Shown: positions 1-6,193, numbered from the stretch's first letter. The stretch: 7,790 nucleotides of DNA from Nitrosotalea sp. (GCA_031296345.1 JARLFW010000060.1:1-7790); one strand, 5' to 3'. Made by a program: numbers and translations. Notes: generated from the letters alone by a model not told the origin.

Positions 1-346
1 ACTTTGTTTTTCAGTAAATCAAGCAATATTAGCAGCTAAAGCCGGTGCAAAATATGTTAGTCCATTTATTGGAAGACTAGATGACAATGGGCAAGATGGA
101 ATGAATCTCATTAAAGAAATGCGCCAAGTATTTCAGAATTATAAATTTAGCACACAAATTCTTGTAGCAAGTATACGACATCCTATGCATGTAGTAGAAG
201 CTGCAAAAATTGGAGCAGATGTAGTGACTTTACCACCTGATGTATTGGGTAAAATGCTAAAACATCCCTTGACAGATGTGGGTCTGAAAAACTTTCTTTC
301 AGATTGGGAAAAGCTAAAAAAAGATAATCCAAATATCAAGATCTAG
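1..346 (+). CDS. Transaldolase / fructose-6-phosphate aldolase family protein, C-terminal part (5' end outside window)
   Basis: The reading frame is open from base 2 to the TAG at 344-346, giving 114 codons of the C-terminal half of a TIM-barrel aldolase of the TalC/MipB transaldolase type. Recognisable pieces are [28 protein letters not shown] near the left edge (short stretches SVNQA and SPFIGRLDD are typical), then a strand ending SIRHP, then [12 protein letters not shown], and the tail [15 protein letters not shown]. These match the last barrel strands and the closing helix of the family. Family members transfer or cleave a dihydroxyacetone unit through a Schiff-base lysine, in the non-oxidative pentose phosphate pathway. 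That lysine lies upstream of the window, so transaldolase and fructose-6-phosphate aldolase cannot be told apart here. The first ATG inside the window (101) is internal, because conserved sequence precedes it. The gene ends 13 bp from the stop of the convergent ASCH gene. Confidence 0.88.
   Translation, partial: LCFSVNQAILAAKAGAKYVSPFIGRLDDNGQDGMNLIKEMRQVFQNYKFSTQILVASIRHPMHVVEAAKIGADVVTLPPDVLGKMLKHPLTDVGLKNFLSDWEKLKKDNPNIKI
315..323 (-). terminator. Possible oligo-T terminator of the MoxR-VWA-ASCH operon
   Basis: On the minus strand a run of seven T (bases 316-322) occurs about 38 nt after the ASCH stop codon, followed by a second T-rich stretch (GCTTTTCC). Archaeal intrinsic termination relies mainly on U tracts without a required hairpin. 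The tract lies inside the transaldolase coding sequence on the opposite strand, where it could simply reflect lysine codons (AAA), so the call is weak. Confidence 0.3.
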
Positions 347-359
347 CTAAAATTTCTCT

Positions 360-815
360 CTAGTGTTTTCCTATCCATTGATATCTGTATTCTTCATCAA
401 ACAATTCTGATTTTATTTCATTTTTTGACTGCCTAGATTTCATCTTGGCCTCAAAAAAGCCCAAACTGCCTTTGTATGGGATTGGAACTCTGAGAGCCTG
501 GGGGTTTCTGAGCAAAAATCCGTATCTGTGACGAAATGACTCTTCATTGAAGAGATGTTTTTTATGATCTTTTTTTAGTTCATCTAGGGAATTGTATGAT
601 TTTACATCATAGACCTCAACTTTTCCAATAATTACTCCTGTTCTAAGATTGAACTTGTCTATACCTAATCTGTCACATGCCTCATCTTTGATTTTAATTG
701 GTGCATGAATCAGACATTCCCCGCGGAACTTTGTATTCCATGTTCTCAGTTCAATTGTTTTTTTGCCATTTATTATTAAATCAGCATAGGGCTGAGACAC
801 TGAGAGACATTTCAT
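360..815 (-). CDS. ASCH-domain protein (PUA-like fold, predicted RNA binding), third gene of the MoxR-VWA operon
   Basis: A protein of 151 residues that is almost entirely an ASCH domain, a PUA-like beta-barrel. The N terminus MKCLSVSQPYADLIINGKK leads into the ASCH signature GxKxxExR (G17, K18, E22, R24), followed by W26 and the strand GECLIHA. A second conserved part is VIIGKVEVYDVKSY (about 83-96). ASCH proteins are linked to RNA binding; characterised members include a ribonuclease and an N4-acetylcytidine amidohydrolase, but those activities cannot be transferred here. The tail after residue about 125 is charged (KSRQSKNEIKSE) and ends YRYQWIGKH. The ATG at 815-813 is chosen because it starts the family's usual LSVxQPYA block. 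It lies 4 nt after the VWA stop, with no Shine-Dalgarno-like sequence and no TATA-like box at the expected distance, so it is probably translated from the upstream operon transcript. Identification of the domain is firm; the role is unknown. Confidence 0.87.
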   Translation of the reverse strand: MKCLSVSQPYADLIINGKKTIELRTWNTKFRGECLIHAPIKIKDEACDRLGIDKFNLRTGVIIGKVEVYDVKSYNSLDELKKDHKKHLFNEESFRHRYGFLLRNPQALRVPIPYKGSLGFFEAKMKSRQSKNEIKSELFDEEYRYQWIGKH

Positions 816-819
816 CTAT

Positions 820-2385
820 TTAGCTTGTTCCCAAGACATTCAAAACTCTTTTTGGAATATCACTTAACCTGCTAACAGCATGGGTTCTCTCATAACCTAA
901 TCTTCTTAGATTATTTGCAATTAATATTGCATCTTCTGTATCAGGTCCAAAACCTATTGCAACCATCTTAATTCCAATGGACTTGAAGTCTCGCATTAGA
1001 GAACGAACTGCATCAGGATCTGATGGTTCTCCATCTGTTAATGTCAAAAATATATCTGGTTTTTTTGATCGAAATGATGGCAGTAACATGTTATAAACTT
1101 CAGCCAATGGCGTACTTCCATTTGCTTTTATTTGTGCAAGTCTCTTGGCAGAGATACTATTCCATTTTAAATTCTCTGGCTTTACTAACCAACATACGAC
1201 ATGTTTTTGTTCTGTGTTAAATGCATAGACAGAAAATTTTACTTTTAAATATTCTAATACTTCACAAAGAGCAAGTGTAGCTTTTTTGTATTGTATCTCT
1301 TGATTTGCTATACTAGAAGAATGATCTAAAAGTATGACAATCTTGGTCTTGATTGCAATTTTTCTATCTGATATGAATGGTTTGTGGCCTTCAATGTAAG
1401 ATTCTTCATCAAACTCATCTCCTGAAAAAACATGTTCTTCTTTCCATCCTGATTTCCATTCTTTGAATTTTGCTTTTAGGTGATTTATTAGATCTATATC
1501 TATAATCTTTGTTTCATCTACATTTGTTGAAGATGGAATGTTGATTCCAATTGTTTCAGTACTCAAACCTTTGTTCTCTGTTCTTTTTGCCTCATCAAGC
1601 AAAACTTTGAATTCTTCAAAGACTGCCTTGCCTTCTGAAATTCTCTTTGGATCTAATTCGCCAAAATCATTTTCACGATATTTTGCAATCTTGTTTAGGG
1701 TTTTTACAAACTCTTCTTCTGAAAGTGCCATACCAGAACTGATTTTAGGTATTGATATTGGGATGGTTAAAAGTGGGTCAATCTCTAAGATTTTGATTAT
1801 CTCAGATACTCTTTTTTCAAGCCACTCTGTACCATATTTTTTTTCAATTGATTCTTTGACTATCTCCACGGCTAGATTGTTGGCCTTTTTGACCTTCTCA
1901 AAGGCACTAGGGGATAGTTCTCCCTTGATATCTCCTAAAAGAAAATACTGAGCAAAGCCTTCTACTATTCTTGTATTTCCGTATAATGTGTTCAATAATG
2001 GTCTGTATAGCCAGGCAATACCATATCTGAAGATAATCTCCTCATCCATTCCCTGCCATACAGTTCTTGCAATGGTCTCAATTCTTCTTGTTTCAAGTGT
2101 ATTGAGAATAAATCCAAAAGCATGATCATTACTAAAAATTTTACTTGAATATCTAATTCGCATTGCTTCATACCATAATGCAGTTCTGAACTGTCGATAT
2201 TTTTGAAAGTCTGTTCCTTGGTATTTCTCTAAAGGAAACATTACAACTTTATTTTCTAATAGTTTAGTTTGTACTTCTTTTAGATCCGATATGCTAACTG
2301 TAATAGATTCTTTTCCAGACCATCTTCTTACAAGAAATGTAGCTATCTCAATTAACGTGTCATTTCTAAGATGTAATGATTGCAT
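820..2385 (-). CDS. VWA-domain (NorD/CbbO/CobT-like) protein with intact MIDAS, partner of the MoxR ATPase
   Basis: A 521-residue soluble protein with no signal peptide or membrane segment. The C-terminal third is a von Willebrand factor A domain with a complete MIDAS metal site: DHSSS (D354, S356, S358), T425 in GSTPLAEV, and D451 in LTLTDGEPSD. The N-terminal 300 residues are mostly helical and include LETRRIETIARTVWQGMDEE (about 97-116), which resembles the LExxRIE region of NorD, CbbO and CobT proteins. Between the two parts is a charged linker (about 305-345). In known systems such a protein pairs with a MoxR/CbbQ AAA+ hexamer and presents the client protein for remodelling or metal insertion (nitric oxide reductase, Rubisco activation, cobalt chelation). 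Pairing here is supported by direct overlap with the ATPase gene: the ATPase TAA and this ATG share one A (TAATG), suggesting translational coupling. The client is not in the window. The family assignment is strong; the specific target is unknown. Confidence 0.88.
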   Translation of the reverse strand: MQSLHLRNDTLIEIATFLVRRWSGKESITVSISDLKEVQTKLLENKVVMFPLEKYQGTDFQKYRQFRTALWYEAMRIRYSSKIFSNDHAFGFILNTLETRRIETIARTVWQGMDEEIIFRYGIAWLYRPLLNTLYGNTRIVEGFAQYFLLGDIKGELSPSAFEKVKKANNLAVEIVKESIEKKYGTEWLEKRVSEIIKILEIDPLLTIPISIPKISSGMALSEEEFVKTLNKIAKYRENDFGELDPKRISEGKAVFEEFKVLLDEAKRTENKGLSTETIGINIPSSTNVDETKIIDIDLINHLKAKFKEWKSGWKEEHVFSGDEFDEESYIEGHKPFISDRKIAIKTKIVILLDHSSSIANQEIQYKKATLALCEVLEYLKVKFSVYAFNTEQKHVVCWLVKPENLKWNSISAKRLAQIKANGSTPLAEVYNMLLPSFRSKKPDIFLTLTDGEPSDPDAVRSLMRDFKSIGIKMVAIGFGPDTEDAILIANNLRRLGYERTHAVSRLSDIPKRVLNVLGTS

Positions 2386-3179
2386 TAACTACCAAACATC
2401 GATGTTATGATGTCATTTACTTTTTGGAATTCGACACTACCCCATTGTGAATACACATTAGCAAATACTATCTCTGCAGCAAGTCTTGTTTTCATACCAG
2501 AATCAAGTATCTTTGCAAATGCTATTGTTTCACGCAAGCTTGGAGAATAGTATAATTCTTCTACTGCAGCTGCCTGACGTAAAATATTTGCCAACTTTAT
2601 TCCTTGTAAGATCTCTTTTTCATGAGATGATGAATACTGCTTGACTATCTGAAATTCAATATCTTCTGCCGGATAGTCTAATCGAAGTCTTATTGGAAAT
2701 CTACTTAGTAATTGTGGTGGAAGCTCTTTTGTGCCAACATGTGATAATGGATTAATTGTAGCAACAACAAACCATCCTTTAGTAGCTTTTATCAATTCTC
2801 CACCGGATTCTTTTAGAACAATCTGTCTTCTATCATCAAGTGCTTCATCTAAGCGAAGTAGTACATCTGCTTCTGCAGAATTTATCTCATCAAGATAAAG
2901 CATATTTCCCTCTTTCATAGATTTGACTAGAATTCCTTCTTCAAATCCAATTGCACCATTCTCCATTGTTTTTGCCCCTACCAGATGACTCTCACGTGTT
3001 CTCAAACTAAAATTAATTGACTCTAGCTTTATCCCTCTCTTTGCGGCAAATTCTCTTACTAGTGTAGTCTTACCCGTACCCTTGGGACCTATTATGAGGA
3101 CAAATAGATCAGATGCATATGCCTTGTCTAGAACTTCAAAGGAGTTATTCCAATCTATGTATAATGATTCTGCAAGCAC
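2385..3179 (-). CDS. MoxR-family AAA+ ATPase (CbbQ/NirQ/NorQ-like)
   Basis: A protein of 264 residues, close to the short CbbQ/NorQ branch and shorter than the roughly 310-330 residues of classical MoxR. All AAA+ elements are visible: Walker A GPKGTGKT (31-38), Walker B MLYLDE (93-98) followed by INSAEADVLLRLDEALDDRR, sensor 1 ATINP (140-144), and an arginine-finger candidate R160 in LLSRF. The C-terminal lid carries SPSLRETIAFAKIL. It should assemble into a ring and use ATP to act on a client together with the VWA protein encoded immediately downstream. The start is a GTG at 3179-3177: an in-frame TGA lies 9 nt upstream, and Walker A begins at residue 31, as expected. A TTTAAA box centred 27.5 nt upstream of the GTG implies a leaderless mRNA. 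First gene of the operon with the VWA and ASCH genes. Confidence 0.92.
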   Translation of the reverse strand: MLAESLYIDWNNSFEVLDKAYASDLFVLIIGPKGTGKTTLVREFAAKRGIKLESINFSLRTRESHLVGAKTMENGAIGFEEGILVKSMKEGNMLYLDEINSAEADVLLRLDEALDDRRQIVLKESGGELIKATKGWFVVATINPLSHVGTKELPPQLLSRFPIRLRLDYPAEDIEFQIVKQYSSSHEKEILQGIKLANILRQAAAVEELYYSPSLRETIAFAKILDSGMKTRLAAEIVFANVYSQWGSVEFQKVNDIITSMFGS

Positions 3180-3202
3180 GTTTGATCAAGGTTCTTTCCT
3201 CA

Positions 3203-3211
3203 ATTTAAAAA
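3203..3211 (-). promoter_or_regulatory. Archaeal TATA box of the MoxR-VWA-ASCH operon
   Basis: The minus strand reads TTTTTAAAT here, with TTTAAA centred 27.5 nt before the first base of the GTG start at 3179. This is the usual distance from box A to the transcription start in archaea, so transcription is predicted to begin at or within about two bases of the start codon (leaderless). No comparable box lies at the same distance before the two downstream genes, consistent with one operon. Confidence 0.65.
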
Positions 3212-3245
3212 TGTCTTATTATTTAGCACTAGGTATAGGAGAATT

Positions 3246-3264
3246 AATGTCAGAGAATGACATT
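3246..3264. repeat. Perfect inverted repeat 7-5-7 in the divergent promoter region (candidate operator)
   Basis: AATGTCA (3246-3252) and TGACATT (3258-3264) are perfect reverse complements separated by GAGAA. With one extra T on the right side, the symmetry continues outwards to TTAATGTCA / TGACATTTAA (3244-3267). The repeat ends 12 nt before the ATG of the secreted repeat protein and lies about 35 bp upstream of the TATA box of the opposite operon. Its symmetry and position fit the binding site of a dimeric transcription factor; an RNA hairpin in a short leader is an alternative. No regulator gene is visible in the window. Confidence 0.45.
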
Positions 3265-3275
3265 TAATTTAATTG

Positions 3276-4088
3276 ATGAATATCCATCGATATCTCTGCA
3301 TAATTCTTTGCGTTACTTTGATGTCTGGTGTAATTTCACAAATAAATGCAGAACAATTAGTAATACCCAATTGGATAAAAAATAATGCCAAGTGGTGGTA
3401 TCAAGATCAAATTCAGGATTCTGAATTTATCAAAGGAATTCAATATCTTATAGAAAATAAAATCATGATTGTCCCATCAGTTAATACAAATGCAAATAAA
3501 GAAAACAAAATTCCATCATGGGTAAAAAATGATGCTGGTTGGTGGGCCAATGGAACAATATCTGATAACGAATTTGTTTCTGGAATTCAATATCTTGTAA
3601 GTTCAGGGATAATTGTTGTAAATTCAATTCAAAGTAATTCCAATCAATGTGACAAGTATACCACAGCTGCAGAAAAAGAGACATGTCTTGGGCAACTAGA
3701 ATATGATGAAAAAATTAAAAATTATATGGAAACTTCAACGCCTACAGTAGTCGGACCTGTTACTTTCTATTATATCAATAGTGAATCACAAAAGACAGAT
3801 GACGGAAAAACCATACTTACTATACACTTTGTAATTCAAAACAATGCAAATCAAGAAGTAACAATGACATGTCAACGTCCAGATTCTTGTAATTATTCTC
3901 TAAGTGATGGGCAAAATGAAATTCAGTATTCTACAAATACTTTGGTATATGGTAGCCTAACCTTGATTCCCAATACTCCTAAATTGCTAGACTGGACTTT
4001 TTACGGTTTAATTGATTCATCCAAGAACTATTCATTTCTAGTAAAAGAAAACTGGGGAAGCGGTTCTATACCAATTAAAATTCCTTGA
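3276..4088 (+). CDS. Secreted thaumarchaeal protein with two IPxW...GIQYL repeats and a C-terminal beta-rich domain
   Basis: A 270-residue exported protein. Residues 1-25 form a signal peptide (MNIHRY, then hydrophobic LCIILCVTLMSGVI, likely cleavage after INA25). Two tandem copies of a short repeat follow: residues 30-67 (IPNWIKNNAKWW, later EFIKGIQYLIENKIMIVP) and 79-115 (IPSWVKNDAGWW, later EFVSGIQYLVSSGIIVV). This repeat recurs in many thaumarchaeal secreted proteins; its function is not established. The part after residue 120 has two cysteine pairs (C125/C137 and C199/C205), which could form disulfides outside the cell, and beta-rich sequence resembling an Ig-like fold (TILTIHFVIQNNANQEVTMTC). 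I see no C-terminal anchor or PEFG-type sorting signal, so it is probably released or held non-covalently. The ATG at 3276 is preferred to the TTG three bases earlier, which directly follows a TAA. Single gene, transcribed away from the MoxR operon and towards the reductase gene. Confidence 0.85.
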   Translation: MNIHRYLCIILCVTLMSGVISQINAEQLVIPNWIKNNAKWWYQDQIQDSEFIKGIQYLIENKIMIVPSVNTNANKENKIPSWVKNDAGWWANGTISDNEFVSGIQYLVSSGIIVVNSIQSNSNQCDKYTTAAEKETCLGQLEYDEKIKNYMETSTPTVVGPVTFYYINSESQKTDDGKTILTIHFVIQNNANQEVTMTCQRPDSCNYSLSDGQNEIQYSTNTLVYGSLTLIPNTPKLLDWTFYGLIDSSKNYSFLVKENWGSGSIPIKIP

Positions 4089-4094
4089 TCTGAA

Positions 4095-4108
4095 TTTTTT
4101 TATTTTTT
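4095..4108 (+). terminator. T-rich terminator after the secreted protein gene
   Basis: Seven T, one A, then six T begin 7 nt after the TGA at 4086-4088. No hairpin precedes the tract, which fits archaeal U-tract termination. It occupies the 18-bp gap to the convergent reductase gene, and its last bases (4107-4108) belong to that gene's TAA stop codon. Confidence 0.65.
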
Positions 4109-5558
4109 ATACGCCTATTCTTTCGTATGATTCATCCAAAATATGATGCAAGGTTTTATGCCAAGCGTCAAAACCATCTGGCTTCTTTGGGAAGTTGTAA
4201 TAATGCTCTGTTAGTGCTTTATTTTGCTGTGCAGTGAATCTGAGTCCATCTGCAAGGGTTTTGTTTAGTGCACCTCTTATCATCATGCCTAGTTTTCCAA
4301 CAGTTCCAAAGTCTGGATGTTCTCCTTTGCTAATTGCTTCGACGTCTAATTTTGACAAAAAGTGTTTCATTCCATAGTTTATCTGTTCATTTGTTAAAGT
4401 CTGGAGTAAACGTCTGAAAATTTCAAGACCTGCTGTTTTGTATCCATAATCATTAATGAAATCAATATTATACTGCCAAAGTCCTGCTTCACTGACATCT
4501 CCTGCTTCAATTGCACTTACTGCATTTTTACCTAAGATGGTTGCTGCAACTATAGCCGGACCAATTCCTCCTGCATCAAGTGGTTTTGGCATCCATGCAG
4601 AATCACCAACAAGCATGTATCCATTTGTAACCAGGCAATCATTTTGTCTTCTTACAGAAACTTGCCAATTACCTGTTACATTATTGGAGTCCATTGAATC
4701 TTCTGATAATTTTGGATTCACAATGGCTTTGTTCATCTTGACATAATCATTAATCAATTTAGTAACATCATCATGTTTTCCTAATCTCTGGTTTCTTTTT
4801 ATCAACTCTTTTTGTTGTACGCCTAAACCAATGTTGACCTTGTTTTTTCCTTTTGGAAATACCCATCCGTATCCTCCAGGAGCTATATCTTGATCAAGAT
4901 GAATTATGCAATAATCTGGATCAAATTCTTTCTTGTCATCTACACCCTGATCAAACTTCATGATATGTCTTCCAGTAGATTCTAAATCATCACGGTCTAT
5001 TTTTCGTTCTATCTTTGTACTTATGGTAAGACCGTTTCTTAACATCGAAGTAACACCGGTTGCATCAACTACTATCTTTGCAGTCTTTTTGAATGGTTCT
5101 TTTGTAATCAGATTTGTTCCTTCTACTCCTACAACTGCTCCGTTTTCATAAATTAAATTCCTTAATGCTACAGAATATTGAATATTGATTCCTGCTTTTA
5201 TTGCATCACGAAGCTGACGTTGAGGAAGCTGTTGTCTGTTTAGCATGTAGCCATCCCCATCAAAAGGAATTGATGTTTCTCTGTCTGGTGAGAATGCCAT
5301 TACTCCCCTTACTGGATGCTCAATCTCTGGATTACCCCATGCAATTTTTATCCTCTCAGTCATGTAATCTACAGTATTTTTTCCAACGGCATCACCACAC
5401 ACCCATCCATTGAGTGTCTTCATACCAATTGTGATCTCGGGATTTCTATCTATTACAAGAATTGATAATTTTTGTTTAGAATAATATGCAGCCGATTGGG
5501 CAGCTATCATTCCTGCAAGGCCTCCGCCTGCTACTATGATATCATAATCTGTTTTCAC
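4107..5558 (-). CDS. Geranylgeranyl reductase family FAD-dependent oxidoreductase
   Basis: A 483-residue flavoprotein. The N terminus has the FAD-binding strand DIIVAGGGLAGMIAA (GxGxxG at 11-16) with D37 at the end of the second strand binding ribose. CGDAVGK (54-60) matches the loop near the flavin found in archaeal geranylgeranyl reductases, and DATG (165-168) is the second FAD contact. PGGYGWVFPK (227-236) is the family's characteristic motif, and GDSAWMPKPLDAGGIGPAI (from 318) is the third FAD-binding block. Family members saturate double bonds of geranylgeranyl chains, including those of archaeal membrane lipids; the physiological electron donor cannot be told from sequence. At 483 residues it is somewhat longer than the 390-450 usual for the family, through a C-terminal helical extension. 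Archaea often carry several paralogs, so the exact substrate (archaeol/GDGT precursor or quinone side chain) is open. It starts at GTG 5558-5556, with a TATA box 27.5 nt upstream and hence a leaderless mRNA. Monocistronic. Confidence 0.9.
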   Translation of the reverse strand: MKTDYDIIVAGGGLAGMIAAQSAAYYSKQKLSILVIDRNPEITIGMKTLNGWVCGDAVGKNTVDYMTERIKIAWGNPEIEHPVRGVMAFSPDRETSIPFDGDGYMLNRQQLPQRQLRDAIKAGINIQYSVALRNLIYENGAVVGVEGTNLITKEPFKKTAKIVVDATGVTSMLRNGLTISTKIERKIDRDDLESTGRHIMKFDQGVDDKKEFDPDYCIIHLDQDIAPGGYGWVFPKGKNKVNIGLGVQQKELIKRNQRLGKHDDVTKLINDYVKMNKAIVNPKLSEDSMDSNNVTGNWQVSVRRQNDCLVTNGYMLVGDSAWMPKPLDAGGIGPAIVAATILGKNAVSAIEAGDVSEAGLWQYNIDFINDYGYKTAGLEIFRRLLQTLTNEQINYGMKHFLSKLDVEAISKGEHPDFGTVGKLGMMIRGALNKTLADGLRFTAQQNKALTEHYYNFPKKPDGFDAWHKTLHHILDESYERIGV

Positions 5559-5580
5559 AGCGAAAAAACAGGATGGACTC

Positions 5581-5589
5581 TATTTAAAA
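5581..5589 (-). promoter_or_regulatory. TATA box of the geranylgeranyl reductase gene
   Basis: The minus strand reads TTTTAAATA here. TTTAAA is centred 27.5 nt before the GTG at 5558, the same geometry as for the MoxR operon, predicting a leaderless transcript. Because TTTAAA is palindromic, the same box could also direct plus-strand transcription into the GC-rich island (start expected near 5611-5613). Confidence 0.65.
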
Positions 5590-5619
5590 GAACCGTATGA
5601 AAATAGATCAAAAGGTATT

Positions 5620-5671
5620 GTGGGTCGGTTCGTCGCGGCTTCTTCACAGCGCATGCTCAGACTGGAGCGGC
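5620..5671. ncRNA. GC-rich intergenic island, candidate structured RNA (family and strand unassigned)
   Basis: Within the 188-bp gap between the reductase promoter and the COG1325-type gene, 34 of 52 bases are G or C, while the flanks are strongly A+T-rich. In AT-rich archaea such islands often mark stable RNAs. On the plus strand it contains the palindrome GCATGC, a possible GCTC/GAGC stem (5655-5658 with 5665-5668), and flanking AGGTA/TACCT arms (5613-5617, 5680-5684). On the minus strand it has an exact D-box-like CTGA in GTCTGAGC followed 9 nt later by GTGAAGA, one base from a C' box (RUGAUGA). Good outer C and D boxes are lacking, so a C/D guide RNA is only possible. It does not fold as a tRNA. 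Either strand has an A/T-rich promoter-like stretch at a reasonable distance (5581-5589 for plus, about 5712-5722 for minus). Confidence 0.35.
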
Positions 5672-5733
5672 AAAAATATTACCTCATTCCCTTTTCTCTA
5701 GAGTTGATAAATATTATTAAACTATGCTAGGCG

Positions 5734-5757
5734 TTACAGATTTTATTCAAACTGTAA
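5734..5757. repeat. Inverted repeat over the stop codon of the COG1325-type gene
   Basis: TTACAG (5734-5739) and CTGTAA (5752-5757) are perfect complements separated by 12 bases, and the repeat spans the gene's TGA stop (5749-5747). It could form a weak 6-bp hairpin at the mRNA 3' end. Six-base arms can occur by chance, and no long U tract follows immediately on the minus strand. Confidence 0.25.
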
Positions 5758-6169
5758 GTAATTCTATGTATTTTTTTGAAATTTCATCTTTTTTGTAGAC
5801 TGGCATTTTTATCTTGATTTTTATTGCATTATTTTGTTGTAGACTGATCTCTTTACTTACAAGTTCATTCTTACCTATTCTCAAGAAAAGTGTAGTGTCT
5901 TCAAAATACAAATCAATGTTTTCTATTAGATCTTTCATCTGAGTCTTTGTTATTCTAGAGGCTAATTTTTTAACAAATTCTTCTGCGCGCTTTTTTGAAA
6001 GTGTTATCTTGGCAAGTAATATTGGATTTCCATAATGACCAAGAGTTTCTTCAATGGTAAATTCATCTTCTTTTATTTGAAATAATTCAAAGATTGGCTC
6101 GAATATTTTTTTACTATCTTCTGTTGCGTGTAAGATCAACTCGGCTATTACTTCGAACTGATGTGTCAT
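5747..6169 (-). CDS. COG1325-type RNA-binding protein (predicted exosome-associated, L5-like fold)
   Basis: A 140-residue basic/acidic mixed protein without signal peptide or membrane segment. It matches by eye the archaeal 'RNA-binding, exosome-related' family (COG1325). It starts FEVIAELILHATEDSKKIFEPIFELF, continues with a conserved turn ETLGHYGNPILLAKITLSKKRAEEF (GHYGNPI at about 44-50), and later has LYFEDTTLFLRIGKNELVSKEISL. The family is archaeal, of roughly this length, and predicted to bind RNA with a fold like ribosomal protein L5; its biochemical role is poorly known. It lies 34 nt downstream of rps3ae in the same direction, which suits a translation/RNA-processing function. The ATG at 6169-6167 gives the family's usual N terminus. 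A weak ATATTAG box centred about 28 nt upstream could give it its own leaderless promoter besides read-through from rps3ae. Confidence 0.75.
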   Translation of the reverse strand: MTHQFEVIAELILHATEDSKKIFEPIFELFQIKEDEFTIEETLGHYGNPILLAKITLSKKRAEEFVKKLASRITKTQMKDLIENIDLYFEDTTLFLRIGKNELVSKEISLQQNNAIKIKIKMPVYKKDEISKKYIELLTV

Positions 6170-6193
6170 GTTATATGATATGTTCAGAATAGG

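Noticed and set aside
101..103. ATG as the start of a short 81-codon gene at the left edge
   Set aside because: The same frame is open to the left edge and encodes conserved aldolase sequence before this codon, so it is an internal methionine of a truncated gene.
1538..1951. 137-codon plus-strand reading frame opposite the VWA gene
   Set aside because: Serine- and leucine-rich translation typical of the reverse complement of a charged helical region; the minus-strand protein has clear family features.
3273..3275. TTG as start of the secreted protein
   Set aside because: The next codon is ATG and the codon before is TAA; the ATG at 3276 gives an equally good signal peptide and is the more likely start.
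5580..5654. Small minus-strand reading frame of 24 codons starting MRCEEAATNRPTIP, covering the GC-rich island
   Set aside because: It is very short, has no ribosome-binding sequence, and runs through the reductase TATA box to end at its edge. The high G+C is better explained by an RNA or conserved DNA element, though conservation of the peptide in relatives would reopen the question.
5620..5671. tRNA or tRNA fragment, suggested by GGTTCG on the plus strand
   Set aside because: There are no acceptor, D-arm or anticodon stems of the right size and spacing, and the GGTTCG is not followed by the expected T-arm closure.
5620..5690. Firm call of a C/D box guide RNA on the minus strand
   Set aside because: CTGA and GTGAAGA fit internal D' and C' boxes, but the outer boxes are poor (ATGAGGT and CCGA), the first guide space would be about 20 nt, and I found no rRNA target by eye. 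Kept only as an unassigned RNA candidate.
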